Origin: Myxococcales bacterium
GTDB taxonomy: Bacteria > Myxococcota_A > Polyangia > Polyangiales > Houyiibacteriaceae
Length of the DNA: 64,000 nt
Direction: 5' to 3'
Assembly (NCBI GenBank): GCA_029863605.1
Contig: JAOTVB010000007.1
Location: 124,001-188,000 of the forward strand
Below the pieces are notes generated by a model. It worked only from the letters and a program-made list of their open reading frames with translations, did no database searches and was not told the origin of the DNA. This document shows, piece after piece, positions 53,146-61,357 of the stretch. Made by a program: the position numbers and the translations under genes. Within the stretch, counting starts at the first letter, position 1, and every line of letters begins with the position of its first letter.

Positions 53146-54866
53146 GGTCCAACCTCCAGTTCGAAAGCACCCACGTCGCACATCGCTCCCTGCGGCCGCG
53201 TTACGCCGCGCTGGTCCTCCGTCAGCAGCATGCTGTCGACGTCGACGCACTCCGTCACGGGAATTTGGTCGATAGCGAAGCTTCCCGGCCCGAGCGCATG
53301 CGTTTGAGTGGGTCCGCCGTTATCGGCAAGCGGTCCGAGGTTCAGCTGCATTTCGGTAACGCTGGTCTGGTCGGTCAGCTGGTCGAAGCCACAGGTATTG
53401 CCGGGGCTTTCGATGTTGTGGCCGTTCGAGGTGGAGGCGGCCACCCAAGTTTCACTACAGACACCGTCGATAACGGTATTCGTCAATGTACTGGAATCGA
53501 CAGAGGGGGAGAAGCAAAGGGGGCCCTCATCCCCAAAGCCCCCATAGATGTCGCTACATGCGGTGTCCCCGGACACGGTGCTGTTGATGACGTCGAACCG
53601 ACCGCAAAAAACCACACCAAACTCCGAACAGAACACCTCGAGACTTCCTCTCGAGTTGCCCGATATTGTGCTGTTTGTCAGTGTCGAAACCCCGATCCCA
53701 GTGATGCCGAATCCGTCATTGCCTGACACCGTGCTGTTGGTCAGGGTCATAAGCCCACTGTTCGAAATGCCCACTCCCGTGTTTCCCGACACGGTGCTAT
53801 TAGTTAGCGCCAACGTCGCACCCCCGGTGAAGAGCCCGCCGACGTTGGCAATACCGCCGCCCCGGTTCGCCGTATTCCCCGAGACCGTGCTGTTCGTCAG
53901 CGTTAGCTGTCCACCAAAAATATTCCAAATGCCGCCGCCCGAGTTCGCCGTGTTCCCCGAGACCGTGCTGTTCGTCAGTGTCAACCTACCGCCGAAGTTG
54001 CAGATGCCGCCGCCCTCCGTAGTGGCGGCACCTCTAGTCACCGTGAAACCTCGCAGCTCCGCCGTTACGCTCTGCGCTACGAACAACACGCCATGGCTTT
54101 CGTTTCCATCGACCGTGAGATTTCCCTCGCCGTCGAGGATGACGTCGTTGTCTATGCGGATTTCCGCAACGGTCACCACCGTCATCGGTCCGCCGCAGTC
54201 AAAGGTGTGTGGCCCACCGCCCACGGCGATCGCTTCACGAATGCCCGCTTCAGTGCAGGCAAACCTACCAACACAGCTGCCTCCCTGGCAGGTCCCTGCA
54301 CTGTCGCCGCAAGAAGTGTCATCCTGGACGGCCGTGTGGCTGCACAGCCCGCCTGCAGCGTCACACGCGTCGTCGGTGCATTGATTGCCGTCGTCGCAAT
54401 CCACCGGAACGTAATCGCAGATACCATCCGCCGGGTCGCACGTATCCTCGGTGCATAGATTCCCGTCGTCACAGTCGACGCGGCTGCAGAGTCCCTCACA
54501 GCGGCCGGACATGCATCGCCCGGGAAGTCCGCCGAGGTCGCACTGAGTATTGTCGGTGACCGCGGTGTTGCTGCACATGCCATCGGTGCACACGTCCTCC
54601 GTGCACTCATTCATGTCATCGCAACCCATGGGGCACTCGGACATCCCCCCGCTTCCACCATCGCCAGCCGTGCCACCGGTTCCAGCGGAGCCACCGTCAC
54701 CGCCCATGCCACCGGCTCCAGCGGACCCACCACCGCCACCGCTTCCACCGAAACCACCGGTTCCGCCGTCACCGCCGCTTCCACCATCGCCGCTAGTATC
54801 ACCGCACCCAACCATCGGCATGACGCCGAGCGCGCAGACACATAGAAATCCAAACAAGTACCGCAT
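53142..54866 (-). CDS. Parallel beta-helix lipoprotein with Cys-rich repeats (choice-of-anchor Q type)
   Basis: The 574-residue lipoprotein (signal ending MPMVGC, Cys 21) has a long Gly/Ser linker (~residues 25-75), then CxDxNxCTxDxC repeats (MNECTEDVCTDGMC, DDGNLCTEDTCDPADGIC, DDGNQCTDDACDAAGGLC), a beta-helix domain built of about six LTNSTVSGN-type turns, and a C-terminal GAFELE end (as in choice-of-anchor Q domains). It looks like a surface adhesin or polysaccharide-binding protein. It is the first gene of a pair with the PQQ-like lipoprotein (4-bp ATGA overlap). Transcription starts in the 0.6-kb gap upstream. Partner or substrate unknown. Confidence 0.85.
   Translation of the reverse strand: MRYLFGFLCVCALGVMPMVGCGDTSGDGGSGGDGGTGGFGGSGGGGGSAGAGGMGGDGGSAGTGGTAGDGGSGGMSECPMGCDDMNECTEDVCTDGMCSNTAVTDNTQCDLGGLPGRCMSGRCEGLCSRVDCDDGNLCTEDTCDPADGICDYVPVDCDDGNQCTDDACDAAGGLCSHTAVQDDTSCGDSAGTCQGGSCVGRFACTEAGIREAIAVGGGPHTFDCGGPMTVVTVAEIRIDNDVILDGEGNLTVDGNESHGVLFVAQSVTAELRGFTVTRGAATTEGGGICNFGGRLTLTNSTVSGNTANSGGGIWNIFGGQLTLTNSTVSGNTANRGGGIANVGGLFTGGATLALTNSTVSGNTGVGISNSGLMTLTNSTVSGNDGFGITGIGVSTLTNSTISGNSRGSLEVFCSEFGVVFCGRFDVINSTVSGDTACSDIYGGFGDEGPLCFSPSVDSSTLTNTVIDGVCSETWVAASTSNGHNIESPGNTCGFDQLTDQTSVTEMQLNLGPLADNGGPTQTHALGPGSFAIDQIPVTECVDVDSMLLTEDQRGVTRPQGAMCDVGAFELEVGP
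53570..53995 (-). repeat. In-gene tandem repeats coding LTNSTVSGN turns
   Basis: About six imperfect repeats inside the beta-helix gene; the three most similar ones keep ACCGTGCTGTT-like DNA, and unit lengths vary between about 45 and 90 bp. The conservation at DNA level suggests recent duplication or slippage, so copy number may vary between strains. Confidence 0.6.
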
Positions 54867-55323
54867 GAGCCACCTTCCCTTGCGACGCTCCCCACCGGAG
54901 CATCACCGGATGGGGTCCTGTAGGTGCATCGGACGTGCCAACTGGGAATCGTTCGCAATTACGTGCGGGCAACAAGATTGATGACGAACGCCTTGCGTTT
55001 CGACCCGTAGTCACTGCGCACGCAATGCGGCATACGTAATTTTTCACCCGTTCGGTTTTGTCGATTGACACTGGGTTCACCGTGGTTAACGAACCCGGCG
55101 CTCATCGTGAACGAAAATCAGATTGGACATCCACCTGCAGGCGAGGACCGGCGGCCCCGCAATGGCCCCAGGGAGCTGAGGCCAGAGTTCCAAGCGCTTG
55201 TGATCATGAGGCCAGAGAGGAGCTTCATCAGCTGACGACCTTCGGGTGATCAAGCTCTACACCGGTCAATTTCTTAGCTTCAGTCAACTCCAACATTTGA
55301 GATACTCTACGAACGATAACTGA
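54867..55323. other. Intergenic region upstream of the lipoprotein pair
   Basis: No intact gene was recognised. The part next to 54866 must hold the promoter of the beta-helix gene. TGAGGCCAGAG occurs twice about 34 bp apart (near 55178 and 55208), and GACGACCTTCGGGT (also in tRNA-fMet) is at 55234. A frame reading ELRPEFQALVIMRPERSFIS ends near 55236, but no start or family supports a gene. Confidence 0.5.
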
Positions 55324-55485
55324 GACTTATCGCACTGGCCGGCGCTCGGGACCGTCATCCCATATCAGGCCATTCCAGATCTCCGCGTCGAATACGCGTC
55401 AAAATCCAAGCGGCCGGAAAGCTTGTTGCAAGTCCTCCAAAAGCTGGGAATACAAACCCACGTGAGCGAGGGGTCATACGGGTAG
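55324..55485 (+). pseudogene. Orphan 53-codon C-terminal-like fragment
   Basis: After a stop at 55321 a frame of 53 codons has no usual start and reads LSHWPALGTVIPYQAIPDLR, then EYASKSKRPESLLQVLQKLG, and stops at 55483. The helix-rich, compositionally normal protein sequence looks like the end of a lost gene (perhaps a transposase or regulator), but no family is recognised. It directly precedes the membrane-protein start. Confidence 0.3.
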
Positions 55486-55967
55486 TGGCGATGGTTTCTC
55501 AGCGACCGCGTCTCCGGGGCCGTCACCGTGTCGCGGCCTTCTTGTATGCCGGCATGGCCGTCGTCAGCTTGGTGCTTGGCGCGATCTATTTGTTTCGCGA
55601 TTCTTTCATGCCGTATCACGCGGCTGCCTTGGGCAAGGATTGGGACGAGCTCGGCCCTGCGACTCAGACGCTCCTCAAGGCCCTCATGGAAGTTGCGGCC
55701 GGCGGCTGGCTGGCGCTCGGAGCGCTGGTCTTGCTGCTCGTCGCGTTTCCGATTCGGCGCGGTGAGCGCTGGGCGCGACTCGCTGCACCAGCCGCTCTAT
55801 TGCTCTTCTACGTCCCCACACTGCTTGCCACCCTGAGCGTGCTTCACGAGACACCCGCTTCGCCACCTTGGCGCTTCAATGTGTTGGCGTGTCTATGCGC
55901 GGTCGTCGGCTTCCTTCTGGATACACCGTGGCGTTCCGCTACGCAGACAGCACGCGGAAACGCATGA
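55485..55967 (+). CDS. Small four-helix membrane protein
   Basis: A 160-residue protein (GTG 55485, or ATG 55491) with four hydrophobic segments: VAAFLYAGMAVVSLVLGAIYLF, ALMEVAAGGWLALGALVLLL, LAAPAALLLFYVPTLLATL and VLACLCAVVGFLLDTPW. No family motif was recognised; length and topology resemble DoxX-like or other small inner-membrane proteins. Its 3' end overlaps the enoyl-reductase-like gene by 29 bp in convergent orientation. No strong ribosome site. Function unknown. Confidence 0.65.
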   Translation: MAMVSQRPRLRGRHRVAAFLYAGMAVVSLVLGAIYLFRDSFMPYHAAALGKDWDELGPATQTLLKALMEVAAGGWLALGALVLLLVAFPIRRGERWARLAAPAALLLFYVPTLLATLSVLHETPASPPWRFNVLACLCAVVGFLLDTPWRSATQTARGNA

Positions 55968-57129
55968 ACTCGCCGCCTTCGACAGCCGCGAGTCGCTTTC
56001 GCAGAACCGAGCCGAGCGCGAGCGCGGGAGTCAACACCCCTCCGCCTGCCGGAAGCTCGTCGCCGTCGAGCGCGAGACAGAGTCCCACCTCGCCCAGCAT
56101 CTTCGAGGTGGCGAGGTAGCCTGGATCGCCGCGTCCTTGCACTTCGACCGTCGTTGTGTGCTCGCCAGTTGCCGATGTCGCCTTGAGAACGACGCGGAAC
56201 TTGCCCGCGCGCCGCAACCACTCCGGCGGGCCTTGACCCGACTTCGGAGATAACGGAATCGGTGCGCCGACAAAGTACCCGAAGCCACGGCTCATCCACA
56301 ACCAACCCGCCTTCAGCAAGGCGCCCAGGGAAACCCCTTCTGCATAGGAGCACGGAAGACGTCCACTGAGCGCGAGGGAGCGTCGTACGTTGCGCGCGTT
56401 GATCGGCGCCATGAAGAACGGCATGCCAAGTTTTCTAAAGTCGCGGTCAAACCGAGTCTCGTCCCAACCCGTAATGGTCTCGCCTTCGACCTTGCCCTCC
56501 GCGGACGGAGCGAGAACGTACGGATCGTCGTAGAACGCCGCGTCGTACTGTCCGGACTCTCGAAGCTGCTCGAGCGACTGGAGCGTCTGATTCGTACCGC
56601 CGCTGAACGAGCCGGCGTACGCCGTGAAAAGCGCCTTGACGTGTGCGGCCTTCTCGCCGCGCTGTTCCAGTTGCTCGATGGCGAGCTGGGTACCCAAGTC
56701 CGAGGGAATGCTGTCGACCCCGGCAGAGTGCACGATCTTCGCTCCAGTGCGCTGCGCCTCTTCGTGGAACCGATCGATCATCGCGCGCTGAAACCAATAC
56801 TCGCCAGAAAGATCCGCGTAGTGGCGCCCCTGCTTAACGCAGGCTTCGACGACGACGTCACCCCCGTACTTGCTGAAGGGTCCGGCCGTGGTGAGCACGA
56901 CCCGGGCCTTCGAGACCATGGCGTCAATCGATGGTTTGTCCGCGGTGTCCGCGACGATGATCTCGGAAGCCGCGCCCGCCAAAGAGCTTTGCAGAGCAAC
57001 GAGCTTCTCGGAACTGCGACCGGCGATCGCCCAGGAGAAGCTGGTTCGGCTCGGGTGGCTCGCCAGGTACTCCGCCACCAGCTTGCCCGTGAATCCCGTT
57101 GCCCCAAACAAAACGATGTCGTGGTCCAT
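55939..57129 (-). CDS. Saccharopine dehydrogenase-like / trans-acting enoyl reductase family protein
   Basis: The 396-residue NAD(P)-binding protein has the N-terminal Rossmann motif VLFGATGFTGKLVAEYL, the TTAGPFSKYGGDVVVEACVK and GRHYADLSGEYWFQ blocks and HSAGVDSIPSDLGTQLA, as in trans-acting enoyl reductases (mycobacterial Rv2953-like) and saccharopine reductase-type proteins. These reduce lipid intermediates such as polyketide or phthiocerol precursors. A CrtI-like gene begins upstream on the same strand (stop 9 bp before this start), so a two-step lipid reduction or desaturation unit is likely. It overlaps the membrane-protein gene convergently. Substrate not known. Confidence 0.85.
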   Translation of the reverse strand: MDHDIVLFGATGFTGKLVAEYLASHPSRTSFSWAIAGRSSEKLVALQSSLAGAASEIIVADTADKPSIDAMVSKARVVLTTAGPFSKYGGDVVVEACVKQGRHYADLSGEYWFQRAMIDRFHEEAQRTGAKIVHSAGVDSIPSDLGTQLAIEQLEQRGEKAAHVKALFTAYAGSFSGGTNQTLQSLEQLRESGQYDAAFYDDPYVLAPSAEGKVEGETITGWDETRFDRDFRKLGMPFFMAPINARNVRRSLALSGRLPCSYAEGVSLGALLKAGWLWMSRGFGYFVGAPIPLSPKSGQGPPEWLRRAGKFRVVLKATSATGEHTTTVEVQGRGDPGYLATSKMLGEVGLCLALDGDELPAGGGVLTPALALGSVLRKRLAAVEGGEFMRFRVLSA

Positions 57130-57138
57130 GGATGGCCG

Positions 57139-58677
57139 TCACCAATCGAACTTCCGGTAGACCCGAGGGTCGACCGCCGCGGCGCCGAGCATGCCGCCCG
57201 CAAGGGCCCCCGCGATGCCGGGGGTCATGACGTCCTGGCCCGTCAAGAACAGGCCGGGCACGGGGGTGCGGGCGGCAAGCGCCTCCGACAACATGCGGCG
57301 CGGCGTGGTTTCGACGCCGTAGAAGCCGCCCTTTTCGTGGCGGGTGAACGCGGCGGTGGCAAGCGGGGTCCCGAGCTCGCGGTAGACGACGAGCGGCGCA
57401 AGCGCCGGGAACTTCTCTTCGAAGAACGCCATCAACTTGGCCTCGACGCTCTGCTTGAAGGCTGTCCATTCGGCGGCGAGCTCGCCGGGCTCGCGGTCGG
57501 CGAACTCGGCCACCGAGGACCAATCGGCCCACACCATCGCCTGGCCGGTGTGTTTGTTCGACGGGCCTGGGTCGTGCTCGGGATCCTTGAGAGACGGGAA
57601 CGACACGAACAGCATCGGGATCGGGCTGCCGTCGGCGACCGCCCAGATGCCGTCATCGGTGTCCCAGTTCTCGTGGAACCAATGGTTGGAGCGCGTGGCT
57701 CCGTGCCGGGCGATGTCTCCCTCGAAGCCGAGGTAGACTTCGAAGTGGCAAACCGCTGGCTTGAACGACGCGATCTCGCGGGCCCAGTCCTGCTCGCGAA
57801 TGTCCTCGGGGAGCAATCGCTTCACCGTTTCGCCGGCGCCGATTGCCGAGACGACGGCGGGCGCTTTGAATTCTTCGCCCGCGCTCGTGCGCACGCCGAC
57901 GGCTTTCCCTTCTTCAAACAGAATCGCGGCGACAGGCGTCGCAGGGCGAGCACTTCCGCCTGCCGCTTCGATCACCGGAACGAGCCCTGCCGCGATTGAG
58001 CTCGCGCCGCCCACGGGATAGCCCGCGCCCTCGAGGTAGTGGCGCATGATGATGGCATGCACGCCGAAGCTGGCTTCTTTTGGTTTGCCGCCATAAGTGC
58101 CCCACTGCGCAGACAGCACGGACGCGAGCTTCGGGTCGGTGATGATGTCCGCGATGACTTCGCCTGTAGTGCGACCGACCCAGCGCTCGATCTTGCGCCT
58201 GTTGAGCCAGCGCTGCGCGGCGCGGAACGGCTCGGGAACCGACCGCCCGCCGGCGACCATGGTTGCAGCGGTCTCCGCCGACTCTATCGCCTCGAAGTAG
58301 GTGTCGATTTCGGCGGCGTTGTCGGGGAACCGGTCTTTGAGCTCCATCTTGTAGGCGGCCTCCGGGCGCGCCACCGAGATGTCGAAGCCATCTGGGAAGT
58401 GCAGCGTGTCGTAGACCGTGCCGATCGAGCGAAACTCGATGGTCCCGCCGCTGAGCCAGTCCAAGATCTTTCCTGCGGATTGGTCACGACCAAACAAGCC
58501 GCAGTAGTGAAGGCCCACGTCCCAGCTGAAGCCCTCGCGAGAAAAGGAGTGGGTCAGTCCTCCAATCGACTGCGCCTGCTCGAGAAGCAGGACTTTGTGT
58601 TCCAACCGGGACAGCGCGGTCGCGGTCGTCATGCCGCCCATGCCCGACCCGATGACGATGACGTCGAATTCGCTCAT
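57139..58677 (-). CDS. CrtI / retinol-saturase-like FAD oxidoreductase
   Basis: The 512-residue flavoprotein begins with the dinucleotide fold DVIVIGSGMGGMTTATALSR, has LLLEQAQSIGGLTHSF and VGLHYCGLFG, and ends with VPGLFLTGQDVMTPGIAGAL, matching phytoene desaturase/RetSat-type enzymes. These reduce or desaturate polyene chains. Ribosome site GGGGGAG precedes the ATG. It is the first gene of a unit with the enoyl-reductase-like gene. Most members of this branch are not carotenoid enzymes, and no phytoene synthase gene is in the window, so the substrate may be another polyunsaturated lipid. Confidence 0.88.
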   Translation of the reverse strand: MSEFDVIVIGSGMGGMTTATALSRLEHKVLLLEQAQSIGGLTHSFSREGFSWDVGLHYCGLFGRDQSAGKILDWLSGGTIEFRSIGTVYDTLHFPDGFDISVARPEAAYKMELKDRFPDNAAEIDTYFEAIESAETAATMVAGGRSVPEPFRAAQRWLNRRKIERWVGRTTGEVIADIITDPKLASVLSAQWGTYGGKPKEASFGVHAIIMRHYLEGAGYPVGGASSIAAGLVPVIEAAGGSARPATPVAAILFEEGKAVGVRTSAGEEFKAPAVVSAIGAGETVKRLLPEDIREQDWAREIASFKPAVCHFEVYLGFEGDIARHGATRSNHWFHENWDTDDGIWAVADGSPIPMLFVSFPSLKDPEHDPGPSNKHTGQAMVWADWSSVAEFADREPGELAAEWTAFKQSVEAKLMAFFEEKFPALAPLVVYRELGTPLATAAFTRHEKGGFYGVETTPRRMLSEALAARTPVPGLFLTGQDVMTPGIAGALAGGMLGAAAVDPRVYRKFDW

Positions 58678-58844
58678 TGGTGCTCCCCCGAGCCCGCTCA
58701 GAGCCGGACCGGGCAGTCAGATAACCGCAAGAGCGGCACCGCGTCAATGCGCTTCTCGGCATACATTCGAGCCTAGGATCTTTGGTCGCGTCGTTCCGGT
58801 CAACCTCGGGTTGACAGCAGCCAACACAGATCTAGTGGACTTTC

Positions 58845-59324
58845 ATGCCAGCTCCCGTCACCTCGGACCTCGTTTGGAAAGAGATCGAAAAGCGCTCGTT
58901 CGCCGTACTCTCCTATGTGAACCCCAAAGGCCAAGCCCGCTCCTCTGGCATCGTCTATGTCCCGATCGACCGGGTCCTCTACGTGCGGGTGGCCAAGGAA
59001 TCGTGGAAGGCAAAGCACATCGGGCGGAACCCCCACGTCGCGCTCAATGTGACCATTTCCAAACGCGTTCCGTTCATGCCCTGGATCGACATCCCCGACG
59101 CGACCATCGCGTTCAGCGGCACCGCGCGCGTGCTCTCGATGAGCGAGGTCGAGCCGAAGCTCCTCGAAACGCTTCTGGGACGGATGATCGATCACGCGAA
59201 CAATGAGGAGAACTGCATCATCGAGATCCACGCGACCGGCCACTTCGCGACTTACGGGGTCGGGGTGTCTTTGCTGGACATGCGGGACCCGGAGAAGGCG
59301 CGCGGTCGCACGCCGGTCGGTTAG
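58845..59324 (+). CDS. Pyridoxamine 5'-phosphate oxidase-family (PPOX/F420-type) flavin-binding protein
   Basis: The 159-residue split-barrel protein has WKEIEKRSFAVLSYVNPKGQ, SGIVYVPIDRVLYVRVAKES and RNPHVALNVTI, the pattern of PPOX-class F420- or FMN-binding reductases. It could reduce a small substrate with a deazaflavin or FMN. It stands alone between divergent CrtI-like and convergent YdeI-like genes. Cofactor not decided by sequence; no F420 genes are in view. Confident about fold, not function. Confidence 0.85.
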   Translation: MPAPVTSDLVWKEIEKRSFAVLSYVNPKGQARSSGIVYVPIDRVLYVRVAKESWKAKHIGRNPHVALNVTISKRVPFMPWIDIPDATIAFSGTARVLSMSEVEPKLLETLLGRMIDHANNEENCIIEIHATGHFATYGVGVSLLDMRDPEKARGRTPVG

Positions 59325-59342
59325 TCGGGACAAGGGTGGCGG

Positions 59343-59918
59343 TTAGGCCGGCTTCTCTCCGCGGATGAGCATGTCCAGGAACTTGTCGAAGCGCCTCTGT
59401 CTGGTTTCGGGTCGCTTGGCCGACGCAAGTCCGTAGGCGATGGCGTATCGATTGGTTTTGTTCAACGTTTCAAAGCATTGTTTCACTTTGGGCTCGCGTT
59501 CGACCGCTGCCAGGAAATCCGCGGGCACTTTCATTTCGCTTGCCGCGTAGGCCTTCTTCCAGCGTCCGTCCGCCTTTGCGGCGCGGACCTGCACCAGCCC
59601 CGGCTCTTGCATCCGACCCTCACCGATCAGACGCTCCGCGTGCTCTCGGTTCCGCTTGGACCAACTGCTTCGAGGTTTTCGTGGCGTGATCCGTTGGAGG
59701 TAGGCTTCGCCATCGATAGACTTCCTGACGCCGTCGATCCAGCCCCAGCACAGCGTTTCGATGACGATTTCGGTCCAACTGACGCTTGGTTTGCCCGTCT
59801 TCACTTTGAATACCTTGATCCAAAGCTCATTTTCGGAGGCATGGTTTGCTTTGAGCCATTGATTCAGCTTTTTTGCTGATGCAAAGGTTTTGATTTTCGC
59901 TGGATCGGGTTCGGGCAT
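59343..59918 (-). CDS. YdeI/OmpD-associated family protein
   Basis: A 191-residue soluble protein: FASAKKLNQWLKANHASENE, SWTEIVIETLCWGWIDG, YLQRITPRKPRSSWSKRNRE, and the C-terminal RFDKFLDMLIRG are the conserved blocks of the YdeI family, which has been linked to bacteriocin or stress tolerance in other bacteria. The conserved WGWIDG may be an active or binding site. Single gene, convergent with the PPOX gene. Its role here is not known. Confidence 0.88.
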   Translation of the reverse strand: MPEPDPAKIKTFASAKKLNQWLKANHASENELWIKVFKVKTGKPSVSWTEIVIETLCWGWIDGVRKSIDGEAYLQRITPRKPRSSWSKRNREHAERLIGEGRMQEPGLVQVRAAKADGRWKKAYAASEMKVPADFLAAVEREPKVKQCFETLNKTNRYAIAYGLASAKRPETRQRRFDKFLDMLIRGEKPA

Positions 59919-60282
59919 GGGATCAGAAACCAGTGCCGTAAGAGTTATCGTGCGAAGTTACTCTAGAGCGCGAGCGGACGCCCACCGGCCGCAAGACAGC
60001 AGAGGCCGGATTTGCCTCTGCATTGTGCAATCGAACATGGCGGAACGGACGACAGTCCGTGGAGCTATTCGATTGCTAGTCAGCTGAATTCCGGCCCCGC
60101 AAGCGCAAAAATCGTCTCGGCCAATGGACAGGAACAACTTCGTAGGGCTCGAGCAGCTTGCATTCGGGCTCCTTTTCATGGAGTCTCGGGGTGGCGGCGC
60201 CCGCGTGTCAAGACCTCTGACGTGACATGGTGGCGTGACGCAGTGAACGAGCGCAGTGACACGCGCGAACGTATTCGCGCGA
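59919..60282. other. Intergenic region with several hairpins
   Basis: A 364-bp region without a gene. Three inverted repeats are visible: GCAGAGGC/GCCTCTGC (59999-60021), ACGGAC-GACA-GTCCGT (about 60050) and CGCGCGAA-CGTA-TTCGCGCG (60262-60281). The last follows the stop of the exported-protein gene directly and is probably its terminator (no strong U tract). The others may serve the YdeI-like gene's leader or be chance. Confidence 0.5.
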
Positions 60283-60747
60283 CTACGGCAAAGCAGAAGC
60301 GCAGTAGTTGTTCCAGACGAAACTCTGCAACACCGCTGCCCGACATCCGTGTCCCTCGCCGGTCGTCAGACCCTCGGCGAAACTACGAAGCTGCGTGCGA
60401 AAATTGATCGTAGGCTCGTCCTCCGTGCGATTCTCCCCGCGGACGAACGCTTCATCCGGATTGGCGTCGTTGACGTCCACCATGAAAAGACCCCCGCCGG
60501 CCGAAGGTGGGCGCTCAAAGCGGCAGTAAATGGAAGCCGCACTCGCGTCATCGCGGGCTTCGCCCATCGTTCCCGGCGGGAGACCAAAGGCCATGGCTGC
60601 CGCGTCTACCATCTCTGTCGTGAACGCGGGGCAGTTGGGGCCGCCAGCAGCCACGGGAGGAGACGAGACTAATAGTCCGACGACGGCCGCTGCGCATAAC
60701 CCGACAACAGCCAATGCCGACCACAAGAGCTTCCTCGACTTCGTCAT
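60283..60747 (-). CDS. Exported small protein
   Basis: From ATG 60747 (AAGGAGAG upstream) a 154-residue protein with an N-terminal membrane/signal segment (LWSALAVVGLCAAAVVGLLV). The mature part has three cysteines (GPNCPAF, IYCRFERPP, GHGCRAAV, later YC) and an acidic beta-rich stretch (GGGLFMVDVNDAN). No enzyme motif. Such proteins may be periplasmic. Single gene; a hairpin follows its stop. Function unknown. Confidence 0.65.
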   Translation of the reverse strand: MTKSRKLLWSALAVVGLCAAAVVGLLVSSPPVAAGGPNCPAFTTEMVDAAAMAFGLPPGTMGEARDDASAASIYCRFERPPSAGGGLFMVDVNDANPDEAFVRGENRTEDEPTINFRTQLRSFAEGLTTGEGHGCRAAVLQSFVWNNYCASALP

Positions 60748-61172
60748 GATGCACTCTCCTTGTCTGATTCTTGGGCGAATCTTCAAGCGCCATCACCATG
60801 AGCTCCCTCCGCGGCCGGGGGCCGTGACGCAGCGTCCGGCGTCCACGCACCCCAACGGATGCGAGCAGGGAGCACTCGGCGTTCTCTTCTTGCGACCGCT
60901 GACTTCACGGCCGCCTCCAGGCGTCGGATGTTACTCCGCCAACACGGCTTTTGATAGCGCGGCCGCGCCCATGTCGACCTCGCTTGCCAGCATCACGAAA
61001 ACACTGACAAAACACACGGCTCATACGTCGGAGCTTCGTCCTTCGCAGCCAGCAGCTCCTTTTCTTGGACAGCGGTTGCGTGCTGTGGACGGAACTTGGA
61101 TCGAGCGCACAACGACGTTTGGTCGAGGCGTTGGCGCCGCTCGCGCCACCTCATGTCAACCACGCGTCAACG
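60748..61172. other. Intergenic region before tRNA gene
   Basis: 425 bp between the exported protein's start and the tRNA terminator. It must hold the exported gene's promoter. Long frames over it are shadows of the tRNA gene or compositional. Nothing else was recognised. Confidence 0.5.
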
Positions 61173-61210
61173 AACAAAAAGAGAGGCACCTAGCGTCTTC
61201 GCTAAGTGCC
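61173..61210 (-). terminator. Rho-independent terminator of tRNA-fMet
   Basis: On the minus strand, nine bases after the tRNA CCA, a hairpin with 11-bp arms (61200-61210 and 61185-61195, one G-T pair) and loop of four is followed by TCTCTTTTTGTTC. This is a standard intrinsic terminator. Confidence 0.8.
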
Positions 61211-61219
61211 CGACTTCGT

Positions 61220-61296
<77 letters not shown>

Positions 61297-61302
61297 GGCG
61301 CC

Positions 61303-61330
61303 ACTATAGTCAGGGGCTTTGACTTGTCAA
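61303..61330 (-). promoter_or_regulatory. Sigma70-type promoter of tRNA-fMet
   Basis: On the minus strand TTGACA (61325-61330), 16 bp, then TATAGT (61303-61308). The six bases between -10 and the tRNA 5' end are GGCGCC, a GC-rich discriminator as in stringently controlled promoters. The -35 lies inside the inverted repeat TTTGACTTGTCAAA (61318-61331), upstream of the divergent RND genes. Confidence 0.75.
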
Positions 61331-61357
61331 AACGAGCCAACGCACTAGATTTTCCCG

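Noticed and set aside
53570-53995. CRISPR-like repeats
   Set aside because: The repeats are coding, imperfect, variable in spacing and in frame with a beta-helix protein.
56641-57999. 452-codon plus-strand frame
   Set aside because: Shadow of the enoyl-reductase-like and CrtI-like genes; Arg/Gly/His-rich composition typical of antisense.
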